Assembly (NCBI GenBank): GCA_032207245.1
Contig: CM063502.1
Location: 108,784,691 to 108,848,690 of the forward strand
Source of the DNA: Pardosa pseudoannulata
Lineage: Eukaryota > Arthropoda > Arachnida > Araneae > Lycosidae
Direction of reading: 5' to 3'
DNA: 64,000 bases
Part shown: one piece after another, positions 23,647 through 35,646 of the stretch
How positions within the stretch are numbered: position 1 is the stretch's first letter
Layout of the letters: the number at the start of each line of letters is the position of its first letter
Program-made: the position numbers and the translations under genes
Notes under the pieces: model-generated
Database searches by the model: none
Seen by the model: only the letters and a program-made list of their open reading frames with translations
Told to the model about the DNA's origin: nothing

Positions 23647-24330
23647 CCTTTTTGTTTAAAAATATTTTTTGTAATTAACTTCTTTTTATGTCAGTGGCAA
23701 CAGTTATACTATATTATTAAATGCTTAGCAAAATTTTTAGATTAAATTTACACTTATCGAAAACTATGGGTTAGGCTTGGTTCTGCTTTATTTCCGTCTT
23801 ATCAAGGCACACTATTTTCATCCCCAGTGTAAAGCAATATTTTTAAATGTTATGGATAGAAAACTACTTGAGTTCTCCATGTAGTAATCTTTGAATAGCT
23901 TTGCCTATGTGGATTAAGAAAAACAAAGTAAATAGAAACAAAGTATTTTGTGTAGTTTGAAAGATTTCTACCTTAAATTATAATTTGCTTTTATGATTAC
24001 TATAATTTACGATTTATTATTAAAAGGCAGTAAATACCTTTCACTTTTTAACCTCCCTCGTAATGTACTCATATTTATGGCAAGAAGTTCAAGAGTGAAT
24101 ATGAAAAGAAATGTTGCCAATTATTATGAGTGAATGTTTTCAGTAATAATTTTCTCTTTCTAGATAGTAATTTATTTTTCAAAAATATAAATGTTAGCAT
24201 CTTAATAAATACTCTATAGCCTTTGATTAGACTGAAAAAGGTTCGTTCAATTCGCTAAAAAAATATGAAAACTGTTCCTACCTGTCAGAAGAAGAAGCAG
24301 GCGACGATGTCATTTTTCCATTTATTACAC
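23647..24330. other. AT-rich stretch without recognised feature
   Basis: No gene or repeat recognised. Confidence 0.5.
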
Positions 24331-24417
24331 GACAAAAAACAGCACACTACATTCAACTGTGTTGAATGTAGTGTGCTGTTTTTCAACTGTGTTGAATGTA
24401 GTGTGCTGTTTTTTGTC
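24331..24417. repeat. Perfect 27-bp inverted repeat with a 30-bp direct duplication in the loop
   Basis: The left arm 24331-24357 pairs perfectly with 24391-24417. The 33-nt loop holds a second copy of the right arm (24361-24383), exactly 30 bp upstream of the far copy. The left arm can therefore pair with either copy, as a short tight hairpin or a longer one. The word TGTAGTGTGCTG marks each right-arm copy. Confidence 0.95.
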
Positions 24418-25014
24418 ACACAAAAACCATTCTCCTCACATTTCCTCCTCGCGCGTTATGCGCCCTCTAGTCAAAGTTACAGGAGTTACAACAGCCTTGA
24501 TGAATTCCGGTATTCTATTTCTAATGGGATATAAGAGCTAATACGTTGCACAAAATACAGTTAAAATCAAAATAATTCGAGTTCAATCAAGATTGTAATA
24601 GTTTGTAATATTTCTAGTTTCAACGTTTTAACTCTAAGAAAAACATTATTTAAGTATTACGCTGTAGAGAATAATGAACTATTGCCTATGTCTGAGACCG
24701 TAAGTATATGCAATAATAATTTTGAACATTACGATATAAAAATGTAAATATAACGTACTTTAATGTAGTTATGTTTAATTAAAATAAAGTGAATTCTTTA
24801 TATATCTATTTTTCGGTTATAAACAGAAATATTTGATTCTTTAAACATTTCGTAACAATTATGATGAAACGTAAATTTAAGAAAATAACGTTTACATCTT
24901 AAATATATTTCGAACCTAATTTTTCACAATGCTAAAACAACGGTAATGCCTTGACTAATAAAATCTAACCTGTACTTTGTCAAAGCTTGATAATTTTATC
25001 AGCAATAAACATAA
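24418..25014. other. AT-rich stretch without recognised feature
   Basis: Apart from a GC-rich patch near 24440-24500 nothing stands out; the 89- and 60-residue ORFs here run through the hairpin and are not supported. Confidence 0.5.
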
Positions 25015-25733
25015 AAGCGCACCATAAAGCTAAGGTTCAACAGTTATCGTAAAAAAAAAAATTGTAAAAATATAGGCGTACGTGTACGTGCATTCACAAA
25101 GCAGTATCATACCATATATGTAAGAATGGTGAATAGTCACATTATTAAATTAAATAAATATGAAATACAGAATAAGAAATTATTTATACTAAGCATTCAG
25201 TGTAATTCAGACTACGGATATATAATATTTTTCTAAAGCATTGATAAATTATCTTAAAATTTTAATATGTTATTCATGGTAGAATCAAATATCTATAATC
25301 AAAATTTAGCTATATATATAAGAATATAAAAATATACATTTACTTGTGCCGAAAGAGACCTAGGTGGAGCTTAAAAGGAACATTTCTGTCAAATGCGAGC
25401 TCTAATTCATCTATATTGAATTTTTCTTGTTAATTCAAAAAAAGCGCATCATAAATCTAAGGTTCAACAGCTATCGTAAAAAAATTTGTAAAAATAAAGG
25501 CGTACGTGTACATGCATTCACACAGCAGTATCATACCATATATGTAAGCATAGCGAATAGTCATATTATTAAATTCAATAAATATGAAATACAGAATAAG
25601 AAATTATTTACACTAAACATTCAGTGTATTTCAGACTACATATATATAATATTTTTCTAAAGTATTGATAAATTATCTTAAAATTTTAATATGTTGTTCA
25701 TGGTAGAATCAAACATCTATAATCAAAATTTAG

Positions 25734-25793
<60 letters not shown>

Positions 25794-25822
25794 GTATATA
25801 TATGTGTATACATATGTATATG

Positions 25823-25914
<92 letters not shown>

Positions 25915-26073
25915 GAGAGAGAGAGAGAGAAAGAGGGAGAGAGATAGATATGAATATAAAAATATATATTTACTTATGTCGAAAGAGACCTGGGTGGAGC
26001 TTAAAAGGAACATTTCGGTCAAATGCGAGTTGTAATTCATCTATATTGGATTTTTCTAGTTAATGCAAAAAAA
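25015..26073. repeat. Tandem duplication, 427-bp unit plus an expanded second unit
   Basis: Unit 1 is 25015-25441 and unit 2 is 25442-26073. They share long near-identical runs (for example GGTGGAGCTTAAAAGGAACA and ATTCATGGTAGAATCAAA or a one-base variant). The only large difference is at the TAGCTATATATATAAGAATA site of unit 1, where unit 2 has about 180 bp of TA plus a GA array. Confidence 0.92.
25735..25948. repeat. (TA)n/(TATG)n array followed by (GA)n
   Basis: About 175 bp of TA with TATG interruptions, then about 35 bp of GA-rich repeat. It lies only in the second unit of the surrounding duplication. Confidence 0.97.
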
Positions 26074-26230
26074 GTCCTCAAATAGCATTCAAATTTTCCA
26101 AATTGACATGTATACACCGTTATGTATATAATTAAACTAGAGTGGAAAATGATTAGCACTTCAGTTGAATGTAGATAATCACTTTATTGTAACATATTAT
26201 ATTATATGAATATCATTATTTTTTAATCTG

Positions 26231-26268
26231 CGGCTGGTCGGAGCTGGTCCGTAGTTTGGCCATCTCTG
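26231..26268 (-). mobile_element. hAT terminus fragment
   Basis: The sequence ends in CGTAGTTTGGCCATCTCTG, whose complement CAGAGATGGCCAAACTACG matches the terminus of the hAT element at 44820. Only this end is recognisable. Confidence 0.6.
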
Positions 26269-27218
26269 TCCAAGCCCATAAAGTTTAGGATGCGACCTTA
26301 CATTTTCAGACTCTTACACGATTGGGAAAGTAAGGAGTAAAAATGCAAATTGTCTTCAAAAAATTAAAAGATTTCTTAAAACACAAAACATATCATACTT
26401 TTACCAGAAGAAAATTAAAATATATCTTACTATTTTGCATGGCAGTTATTTCACTAGTTCTCTGGAGTTTGTTTAAAATATTGATCTTTTTGTTTATTTT
26501 TTCTGATATGCAAAGTCTTTATTGATTTGCCATTTTTCACGCATATCAGCCATTAATCAACACTGACAATCGCGTACTCCATCATTTTCCTTTTGATATT
26601 TTTGTTTCTAGCCTAAGATAGCAAACTTTCTTAGGTACTTATAGTTTGACTTTCTAATGATTAAAACTAAAGGCACTTTTTGTCATATGTGGGAAAAATA
26701 TTTATATTAAAGGTTTTTCCTATTTTCTTACTTACCGCAAAAGTTATTTAAAGTCCCTTTCTGATAATTGACGATTTGAAAAAGTCCTTTTGCACATGCA
26801 GCTTTTGTCAAAGAGACATTTCCAATTCTTCTCCGAGAATTGGAAGTCATCTGAGATAATTTGCACACCAAGAATTACTCATATTTCCATATGAGAGTAA
26901 AATAAATTTCTGAGTTTTCAATTTCCTAAACGGTGTTGCATAGTTTTTGTTCCATCTAAAGGCAGCAAAAAATATGGAAAGAAATAATTTTTTAGTTCTG
27001 AAAACATAAAGTTTTTAATATTTGAATTTCTGAAAGAAGTTTTCATATAAGTATAATACGTAAGTTTAAGTTTAATTATGTAAAAGCAACTTGTTCCTAA
27101 TATTATCTTGGAACCCAATTAACATCACCTGACTTAGGGCTTCGTTTTAGTTTTGGTTTACTTCTTAAACCTTTTTTCGCTAGTTTTAGCCTTTTATTCT
27201 TAATTTAACATTAATGGC
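26269..27218. other. AT-rich stretch; small palindrome near 26822-26845
   Basis: CCAATTCTTCTCCGAGAATTGG forms a short hairpin. The ORFs of 60 and 66 residues in this stretch show no domains. Confidence 0.5.
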
Positions 27219-27227
27219 AAGCATAAT

Positions 27228-27422
27228 ACTACCTTCTTCCAGGGTTTAGTTTTAATTATTTAAACTATGGACATTTTTAAATAACTCATGACTATATTCT
27301 CTCTTCTTTTTCCTTTAATTTTGTTTGTTTGCTTTACTGTTGCGGAGTGAACTGTTTCGTGGTAAACATGTGAAAGCCTAATCCTTAGGGAAGGCTGTTT
27401 ACCACCAACTGTTTAAAAAAAA
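27228..27422 (+). mobile_element. Short polyA-tailed retroelement with conserved hairpin, copy 1
   Basis: The element starts near CCTTCTTCCAGGG and ends in an A tail. AAGCATAAT lies on both sides (27219-27227 and 27423-27431), a target duplication typical of LINE-mobilised insertions. Near its 3' end GTGGTAAACA (27359-27368) pairs with TGTTTACCAC (27396-27405), with an inner GCCT/AGGC stem around CCTTAGGG. A second copy at 44559-44775 starts at the same base, which argues against random 5' truncation of a long LINE. No A- and B-box promoter is evident, so the source RNA is unknown. Confidence 0.65.
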
Positions 27423-27515
27423 AAGCATAATTCGCTATTTTTTAACTAAACATTTATTTATTGAATATTGATTTTTAATGTTAATACCTTTCTTAAATAA
27501 TTTATTTTGCTTTAT

Positions 27516-27650
27516 TTGAAACACTACGGTTTACTATTTTGCAAAGAAAGTGCTAGTAAGACTTGGATTTGCTGCTTATAGCTAAACCTGAGTGATTACG
27601 ATCAACCATGCCAGAAGCAGTACTCGACCTACAAACTCCGGTATTAAAAA
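27516..27650 (-). mobile_element. Old, degraded SINE family 1 copy
   Basis: Words of the body are recognisable (CACTACGGTTTACTATTTTG and CATGCCAGAAGC, then ACAAACTCCGGTA), but many substitutions and losses mark it as an old copy. Confidence 0.65.
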
Positions 27651-28430
27651 CACATTATTATAACTTTAATTATTACTCAATTTTTAATTATAAATTTAAG
27701 ATTTTGAAAGATAACTTAATAAAGCAGATATGGAACATATTTAAGAATATATTATCAACAAGGATAAAATATTTTTTAGAATAATAATGTTTTATATTTA
27801 GCTAAAGGATGGGAATTTGGAAAATTCCTTTAAATAATGTACTCACATAGTTTTCAATACAATTTATTAAATCATATTGATGAGAAGATGAACTGACACT
27901 ATATAACTTATAATATTAATAGCTAAAAAATTCAGAAGAACATTTAAAAAGTTTAAATTTGAATTAAACAGTTATAATAATATAGGGTTTAGAACCTTAA
28001 AATATGAACACATATGAATCCCTTTATATGTATGGACAAGTTTTAGATCCCTTTAAAAAAAGTTAATATTCTCTAATCCAACATTTTAAATTAAATATCT
28101 GATAAAGAATTACATCAGATAAAGCATTAAACCGTAATCGCTAAATAACTGGAATTATGAGTTTTGAAGAGTTTTACCTGAAAAAATATCTTTTATAACT
28201 TAAAAAAGACAAATAATTATGAGTGGAATAGGTAATAATGATATTGAAATTTGGATTGAAATCTAGTGTGGTGAAAACAAATATATTCAAGTAAAATAAA
28301 AAGATTTATTTTAGATACTTAAAAAAATAATAAGAAATTGTAAATGAATGTGTATTAAATGTTTGAATCTGCTACAATCGTGGATATCAGTATAATTGTT
28401 TAGTTGTAATTTCAAACAGACTTATATATA
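27651..28430. other. AT-rich stretch without recognised feature
   Basis: Nothing supported. Confidence 0.5.
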
Positions 28431-28448
28431 TATACTTAACACACACAC

Positions 28449-28483
<35 letters not shown>

Positions 28484-28499
28484 TGTATGTATATATATA

Positions 28500-28553
<54 letters not shown>
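28431..28553. repeat. Microsatellite (CA)n, (TATG)n, (TA)n
   Basis: Nine or so TATG units followed by about 60 bp of TA. Confidence 0.96.
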
Positions 28554-28557
<4 letters not shown>

Positions 28558-29299
28558 GGGAGATTGATCTTTCGTCAAAGAACTTCATGATAAAGTGTGT
28601 ATATGTTCATTGTGATGGTAGATAAAATAAGAATACACGGTTTTGTTAGAGAGCTCCAACATGATTCTGTTTGTTTCTATTATTATGTTTTAGCTAATTG
28701 TACTAGAAGCTCTCTGTTAACACAATGACTTTGTTTAATCTATTGTGTCATTGAAACATATTGAATAGATGTTTCATTACGCCACATGTAATCTAATATC
28801 CTTGATTTACAGTTATTGAAACCTAATAGCTTTTGGGGTTCTCGTCATATTCTTTATTTAAATTTCTCATCAGTTACTCTTCGACATCCTCAACAGTATA
28901 TATTTTTTCCTGGACATCCTGTCGCTATCCTGAATGTAGGCTGGACATTGTGGACATTGTGGGTATGACCGGATGTCTAATGAAACATGCAAGGATGTTT
29001 CACAAGTTTAATGAAGTATATGAACTATTTTAAATTTTTTATGAAATGTGAAAAATTATATTTTGAATTGTATTAAAACAAACTAATACCTGCTGAACTG
29101 TAATATTTGTAAAAAATCCAATCGAAGTCATTAATTGCGTGAAAACTGTAATTTTAAAGAGTGATTTACATTCTGTTTTTTTCCTTAAGACTTTTTTTTT
29201 TCAGATAAAGAAAAAAAATATGTCTCTGCATTTTTCCAATTTTAAGAACATTTTATATTATGCAATAATATCTACTTATATTGTACATCAAAACATTTA
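28554..29299. other. AT-rich stretch without recognised feature
   Basis: Weak inverted words GTTAGAGAGCT and AGCTCTCTGTTAAC (28646-28735) were seen but no target duplication was found. No gene supported. Confidence 0.45.
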
Positions 29300-30065
29300 A
29301 CATGTCAATACGGTCTGTATTTTTCTGTAAGGAGAAACTTTATTTTTCATAAAATAAAACATTATGAAGTGCTTCTGCATTTATTTATTTTTTTAAATTT
29401 TGCTTCATCCTACATAACAATGTCTGCTTATATGTTATATCCAAACTTTTAAAATGAAAACAATTTTTGAAATTTTTGTATTTGACTTTAGGTTGAATAC
29501 TAAAGGTAAGATATCGGGATGACTCCCCGCTATAGGTAAGCGGGTAGTCTTTTTTAACATTAGCAGATATCTCCACTATATGTAAAATAAAATGTTTTGT
29601 ACTTTTCTATAAAGTACGAAAATTTATGTGTTTATTATTTAAAAATATTTTATTTGCTGTCTATTTAAACATTATATCAAAAGTTTAAACATGCCAGTAA
29701 ATTTTGAAATTTTTACATTTCAATTTTGTGTGAATACACAAATTAGACTATCATAGCTGGGAATATTTATAATGTTAGCAGTTCTCCGCGTTGTAGACTA
29801 TTTGAAGGCGAAAAATATGTTTTGTATTTTTCTAAAAGGAGAATATTATGTTGATAAAATAAAAAAAACCCGAATGTATCTATATGCATTATTTTAAACA
29901 AATTTTATGTCTACATATACGTAACAAAAATTTCAATATTTTGATAAAAGATGAAAATTTTTTGTTGAATTTTGAGTTGATAACGGTAGATATGACTGCC
30001 CTAGCGAAGACTCTTTACAACGTTATTTGTTCTTCCCATTATAGACTATTTATAAGCAAGATTTT
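29300..30065. repeat. Diverged tandem repeat, three units of ~225-280 bp
   Basis: A TTTTGTATTTTTCTAAAAGG-like landmark recurs near 29311, 29592 and 29817. Each is followed by AT-rich sequence with a CATTAT..CAAA...TTTAAACAT block and then an ATTTTTGAATTTT..TTGAAT block. The middle segments hold hairpin-like words such as ACTCCCCGCTATAGGTAAGC. The units are old and no ORF is conserved. Confidence 0.5.
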
Positions 30066-30376
30066 CTTTGAAATTGAAGTTCTCTTTATGACCATACACA
30101 TATTATAGCAGTGGTTCTTTTGCTCCTTGGGGAGTCTTGACTTCTTCCTTATAGTGCAGCTACATATTTCATATTTTTCACAATTTTATTTAAATTTTAA
30201 ATTCGATTTCATGTGTTCCGATTTAAAGACGCATTTGGTAGTAAAAACACAAGTAAATTCGCCATTGTTAATGTTTCAGCATTTTACCCACATACTTACT
30301 TCGGAAATGCGCAATTGCCACAACAATCCCGTGCCTCGATATTGTTGCTAACGTACCCTAATCGGTGACACGATAA
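30066..30376. other. Spacer with possible hAT-like end
   Basis: AGCAGTGGTTCTTTTGCTCC near 30108 resembles hAT termini that start CAGTGGTTCT, but no matching second end was found. The 74-residue ORF at 30127 lies here without support. Confidence 0.3.
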
Positions 30377-31610
30377 TATGCATATTCGCTGCACGCGAAC
30401 CCTCAAACGGAAACTTTTAGATCTCCTGTTATGCATATGTTCCTGTGAATGCCCGAAATTAGAGAATGCCGACATTCACCGGTGAATGTCGACATACACC
30501 AAATACCTCGGTGGAAGACTGAATATTTTGTTATATTCTTACATATTCGGACTATCACTGGTATTCGTCGACAATCCCCATGCACTGATGGTGAATGTTG
30601 AGAAAAATATTTTTGTTACGTTTTTTAATTATACTTTATTATTGAAACATATAATAATATATGTTAAAATAGCACATACCATGAAGGAATACTCCAAAGT
30701 CCCTTTGTCCATTCCAAAAGAAAAATTAGATGAAGATCTTCAACCTACTACACCTTTTATCAAGCCCTGACTAAACAGCAGAAGGTCATTTCTATTAAAA
30801 GAGCGGCCGCAAAAGATAATCTTTTAATGCATGCAACGAAAATGTTACAAACCTCAAAAAGAAAATTTCCTCCTGCTCAAATTTATGATACTCTGTGAAT
30901 ACAAGCCCCTGATGTCGACCCTGGTTGTACAGAAGCCCGAAATGTATTGGCGGTTGTTGTTGTAATAGAACACTCCGACTTTTATAAATAAGAAAAGAAA
31001 AAGGGTACCCTCAAGTAGCTTTATACCCGTAATCAGCATATATTTTGTAAAGAAAAGTTACTCTCCATAGATAAAATTTCTCTCAAGAAATGTCGCGCTG
31101 AGAAAAACAGCTGAAGCTAATTCGAGAAGTGGGGGGCATGGCTATAATCACTGTCATTGCAAAAAGAAATGTTTCATTACTAAATTCCATTATAAATGTA
31201 AGAGACTCTTGTGCAATTCAAATTATAACAACAGTTCAAATTGTTGCAACAAATAAGATAGTATATCGTCAATCACATAAAGTTAATTATTGATATTATT
31301 TTTTGTTCTACGAGTGTTCGGTTTGTTTTAAGTTAAACAGTTACATGAGCTAGTACTATTAGATTTGAATGAATTACGGAGAAAAAATATAAATATCCGA
31401 CATGTTCAATATTCACCATTAGTGCTTGGTGAATGTCGACATTTACCGGTGTAAGTCAGAAATAAGGATATTTAGCAAATATTTCGGACATACATTAAAC
31501 GAGTAAGTGAATGTTGACATTCACCGGTGAAAGTCGACATTCTCCAGATTTCGGTCTTTCACAGTAACACATACATACCTGAGATATATGAATATATGCG
31601 AATATGCACT
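30377..31610 (+). mobile_element. Ginger-like DNA transposon (degenerate) with long inverted termini
   Basis: Inverted arms of about 230 bp (30379-30606 and 31400-31608) begin with TGCATATTCGC at both outer ends. They share GAATGYCGAC and TTCACCGGTG blocks, including the perfect 20-bp palindrome GACATTCACCGGTGAATGTC at 30471. Between the arms lies a remnant of an integrase-type protein with a Cys/His-rich tail. An inverted-repeat element with a retroviral-like integrase is the description of Ginger/GIN transposons. The target duplication could not be defined. Confidence 0.6.
30758..31256 (+). pseudogene. Integrase-type (KRAB-A domain-containing protein 2-like/GIN) C-terminal remnant
   Basis: One frame reads YQALTKQQKVISIKRAAAKD, then NLLMHATKML and PPAQIYDTL, a TGA, then QAPDVDP...ARNVLAVVVV. 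After frameshifts the pieces LYTRNQ, CKEKLLSIDKISLKK and a final GYNHCHCKKKCFITKFHYKC... ending in CCNK-stop follow. This series (linker, PDVD..RNVLAVVV, LY.RN, then a Cys-rich CxCK..C....C......CNS.C tail) is the one I know from proteins annotated as KRAB-A domain-containing protein 2-like in arthropods. The integrase catalytic core lies upstream of what survives. Stops and frame changes rule out function. Confidence 0.6.
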
Positions 31611-31613
31611 CAA

Positions 31614-32530
31614 TCCCCTATATAATAATAGCCTAAGTTATCTGTCTGTCTGTCCTCGAATTTATGCAGAGGTTGGACCTGGAATGGTTAGAGGTATCCC
31701 TATTGGATTCTTTATAAGTTAAGGTTAGCAAAATTCAAAGCGAGTAAAGTTCATCTTCTCCTAAACTATCGATCAAATTCTAAAATAAATTAGTATAAAT
31801 ATGTTTCATAGCACATCGAAAATACTGTCATTTTTAAAACGTTCGAAATACACCCCTTAGCCCCTATCCGAGAGTATAATGCCATTATTTCAATCCTTAT
31901 TTTCCCCGGTTAAGAGCAGGCGATTAAATTTATCAATTTTTCACATAATAAATAGGTAAAAATAACATTTTTTTCTAGCAATATGACGTCATTCCTTTAA
32001 CCATCTCATTTGATCATTTCTTATTTTAAATTATTTAAATATATTCTTTGTTATTTTCATACTTTTATCACTGAACTTAGATATTACGTAAATGATTTTC
32101 TTTTATATTTGGCTTAAATAATAGATTAGGTGCATTGTGATATTTTTAAATTTAATCATCGATTATTTTTTGTTGCAATGAAAATTTTATCACCGGTATT
32201 AACAGCAAATTCATTTCATAAACGTTTACCAGTCTATTTCACGGACTTATAAATATCTAGCGCTATATATCTTTGAAAATTAAGAAGTTTGTTCGTTTGT
32301 GTGTTTGTTTTTTATACATAACCACACGGTTTGACTAAATGAATTCGACGTGATTCTAAACTGCATTCACTGTATCGGGAGATTTTAGAGGAGTATGAAG
32401 ATAAACAAACTATTGAGTGAGTAAAAGATAATTCTCAGAAAAAAAAAATTTATCTGCCTTATATGGTACTTTACAATTCTGGAAAAATAAAAATTTTACT
32501 AATCCCGTCATATGACGGGCTAAATGCTAG
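31614..32530 (+). mobile_element. Non-autonomous Helitron, copy 1
   Basis: The element starts with TCCCCTATATAATAATAG after an A and ends in GCTAG before a T. A perfect 16-bp palindrome CCCGTCATATGACGGG (32504-32519) stands 11 nt from the 3' end. A 5' TC, a 3' hairpin followed by CTAG, and insertion between A and T are the Helitron signature. It shares subterminal TCTGTCTGTCTGTC and internal TTTTCCCCGGTTAA...GACGTCATTC segments with copy 2. No Rep/helicase coding is left. Confidence 0.82.
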
Positions 32531-33450
32531 TATGTCTATAGTGTTGTGATCATGTGTCGAACCAATGACTTTCTAATCTACATCTAGATCTGTAAATTAC
32601 TGCAGAAAAAATGTTTTCTAGAATATATCTTATGTAATGTACTATTTTTATCACTGATTATTGAAAGAAAATTAAATGCTTATTAGTTGTTTTAACCGTA
32701 TTACTTAAAATAAAAGTATAAAACGAAAGCAAAACGTCGAAAAACTCAACAGAATATCTTTACGAGAGCTCGTATAACATTGTAGTCTCATCCTTCCAGA
32801 ACCTTGACTTTTCCTATGAAATGTCGCAGATGAGTCATAGTGGGTTATAACTGTATAGTAAATTAACCAAATGAATAAAAATGAGACGCAAAGCCTCAAA
32901 ACAAATATCACATATTCACAGAAAAACGTTTAAACTAGGATAGTTCTTCTAAACAATACCCAAACAATGAAATAATTTGAATATGAATTCTCAAGTGACA
33001 CCCAAACCAAGAAAGTTTTTTTTTCTTTGTCTAATTGTTTTCTAAAGTTGTACAACCAGATATGTAGGTTTAATTTGAAGCAAAGCGACACGACTATATA
33101 AAACTTCTAGTGTCACCCGTTTAAATTACGTCACTAAAATGTATGGTAAAAATATCACTTATGATCACATCAAATTCTCCCTTTAAAACCTTATATTAAA
33201 ACAATATTGTGATAAAATGAAGTTTTTCTACATGCAGGAAATAGAGTGCTTACTTTTTTAATGCACTACAAATCAAAGACCTTCTGACAGTAGCAAAATC
33301 ATTTTCTAATTTATTTAGGCAGAACTATGTATATAACTGGTTTTAGTATTTATCTGTATTCTATATTTAATATGGCATGTGTAGTCTGTATTTAGGATGA
33401 CAGATATTAAACAATCTATATCATAGATCTTCATCTTTGTATTTGATTTT
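32531..33450. other. AT-rich stretch without recognised feature
   Basis: Minus-strand ORFs of 68 and 62 residues lie here but neither has motifs or exon boundaries. Confidence 0.5.
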
Positions 33451-33624
33451 TTTTGGTTGCGTCTAGAGCGGTACGATGTACTTTTTAGCAACACGAGAGC
33501 CAATGTGACCTGAACCTACAAGTTAAAGTTGATACCGAATGGCTACGAACGTCCATGTCAAAAATAAAATTCAAGGACTTCGGTACCATAGTGCAGCGTC
33601 CTATCCATTTGGCTATTCGTCGGC
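33451..33624 (-). mobile_element. Old SINE family 1 copy
   Basis: Body words such as GGCTACGAACGTCCATG and the head region ACTTCGGTACCATAGTGCAG are diverged; the B-box is destroyed. Confidence 0.7.
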
Positions 33625-33902
33625 TCAAGAACGTGCATCTCTAAGAAAGAAAACCGAGTAAATCTCATTTTTTTTTTAATTTTTAGAAGCTTTGAATTAT
33701 GTGAGGATATCTATAGTTTTAAAATTGATACCTAACAACAGGCTAATAAACCTGATGAGTTTAAAGTTCCTGTTATGCTATGTGGCAGAATTCCCCTCAA
33801 TTTTGATTATCCTTATGAAGGGGGATTTTCTTCTCCTGATGTCGTATCTTTCTCCCATCAGCCGACCTAGCACCGAGAGGAAATCTAAGAAAGTATACTT
33901 AA
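33625..33902. other. Spacer without recognised feature
   Basis: The 74-residue plus-strand ORF starting at 33692 covers most of it and shows no domain. Confidence 0.4.
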
Positions 33903-33956
33903 TATGGTCTCATTAGCCTTCGGGCTACAAAATAGACCGCTCTAAATAAAACCAAA
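33903..33956 (+). mobile_element. SINE family 1, 3' body fragment (plus orientation)
   Basis: GGTCTCATTAGCCTTCGGGC and TAGACCGCTCTAAATAAAACC match the complement of the 3' body and tail of other copies. The tRNA head is absent. Confidence 0.75.
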
Positions 33957-34156
33957 ATACTTGATATATTCTTAGATGAATGATTGAATAATCCTTAAAT
34001 GAACAATCCTTTTTGATTAGTTTTGAACAATGATTTGATGCATGAAAATATTGCAGGGAAAGAAATATACATTTCATAACTATGTACGTAAGAAAGTATT
34101 AAGTACTCCCTTTAAAGTACGATTAATATTTCCTGAAAAGAATGACGATTTACCTC

Positions 34157-34159
<3 letters not shown>

Positions 34160-34252
<93 letters not shown>

Positions 34253-34295
34253 GTATATCTATGTATATATATATGTATATATATACATATATAGA

Positions 34296-34329
<34 letters not shown>

Positions 34330-34415
34330 TATATATATATGTATATATATGTATATATATGTATATATGTATGTATATATATACCTAAATATATATATAT
34401 ATATATATATATATC
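34160..34415. repeat. (TA)n/(TATG)n microsatellite
   Basis: About 255 bp, mostly TA with TATG blocks. ORFs on both strands here are Tyr-Ile artefacts. Confidence 0.97.
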
Positions 34416-35062
34416 CATTCATATACCATTTCCTGCAATAAAGCCTATTTCGTTCTTTTACGGATATATTATCCATGATATATCATGATCTCGAAATGGC
34501 TACTCTATTTCATCAATCAGACTGTACTTTTTTTTTGTTAATGATTCTTTCTAATAAAATCCTACCACCAAACCAGTTAATTAGTCTTTCATGACAAGTT
34601 CTAGGAATTGGCTTACTGTAATGCTCTTTTCCCGTCTAGATATAAAGTTACTAACTAAAAAATCTTGGGTTAATCTTTTGAAAAAGAGGTTCTTTTTTTA
34701 ATTTATTGAACTCTGGTGAAAAATATAAATCGTTGGGTGTGTCATTATGTTCATCAAATTAGTAGTTTAATGGGAGAATTTAAAATTTTAAGTTCTCCTG
34801 CCCAACAAATTAGAAACGATAAAATTATACTTTAAAATTTTATAGTTTAAATACTAAGTATGATTTTGAATAGCGATTTATAACGGTAGATTTTCTTTTC
34901 ATAGCATAGAATAGAAAAATAATTGCTTGTTTTCAATGAATGAAATATTTATTACATGAGGTATAACAAAGCAATTAACTACTAAATTATTTTAAGGAAT
35001 AATTGTAAATTAAAGAAGGTGTAGAATAAACTTTCTTACAGTTTATATCCATATATGGTACA

Positions 35063-35063
<1 letters not shown>
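34416..35063. other. AT-rich stretch without recognised feature
   Basis: Nothing supported. Confidence 0.5.
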
Positions 35064-35146
<83 letters not shown>

Positions 35147-35149
35147 ATA

Positions 35150-35231
<82 letters not shown>
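35064..35231. repeat. (TA)n microsatellite
   Basis: About 168 bp of TA with two GTATAT interruptions near the middle. Confidence 0.97.
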
Positions 35232-35234
<3 letters not shown>

Positions 35235-35421
35235 TTAAATAACTGTATCTTTAAAGACATTAACAATCTTAAAAGTAATAGTTAAAGCAGTAAAAAATGT
35301 AAGATGAATTTTCTCCATGCAGGAATCTTATTCGCTTTAAATTTAAAAACTTTTTATGGTAAGTTATAATACAATACAAATACACTAGTAAATGCGCTAC
35401 TAGAATCTTCGAAGAATTTAA

Positions 35422-35642
35422 CCCTTAATTTGACAAGATGTTTTTTCAAATATCGATTAAAAATATATTTATATAAATAATAATTACAATAATAATAATA
35501 ATTTAAATAATAATCATAATAATTAATAATAATAATATATAATATATTTAATATATTATATATTATCGATAAAAATATATATTTGTTATAAAGATTTTAT
35601 TTATTTGATTGTTCGCTGTAGCGGACTTAGCCAAATTAAGGG
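35422..35642. mobile_element. piggyBac-type MITE (CCCTTAATTTG family), copy 1
   Basis: TTAA lies on both sides (35418-35421 and 35643-35646). The left end CCCTTAATTTGACAAGATG and the right end, in complement CCCTTAATTTGGC, form the inverted termini. The interior is AT-rich with (TAA)n-like runs. A second copy with the same left end lies at 54972. Confidence 0.85.
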
Positions 35643-35646
35643 TTAA

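Noticed and set aside
28646..28740. Transposon with GTTAGAGAGCT inverted ends
   Set aside because: Only about 11 matching bases, with no target duplication.
30486..30770. 94-residue ORF
   Set aside because: It begins in the inverted terminus of the Ginger-like element and only brushes the degraded coding region in another frame.
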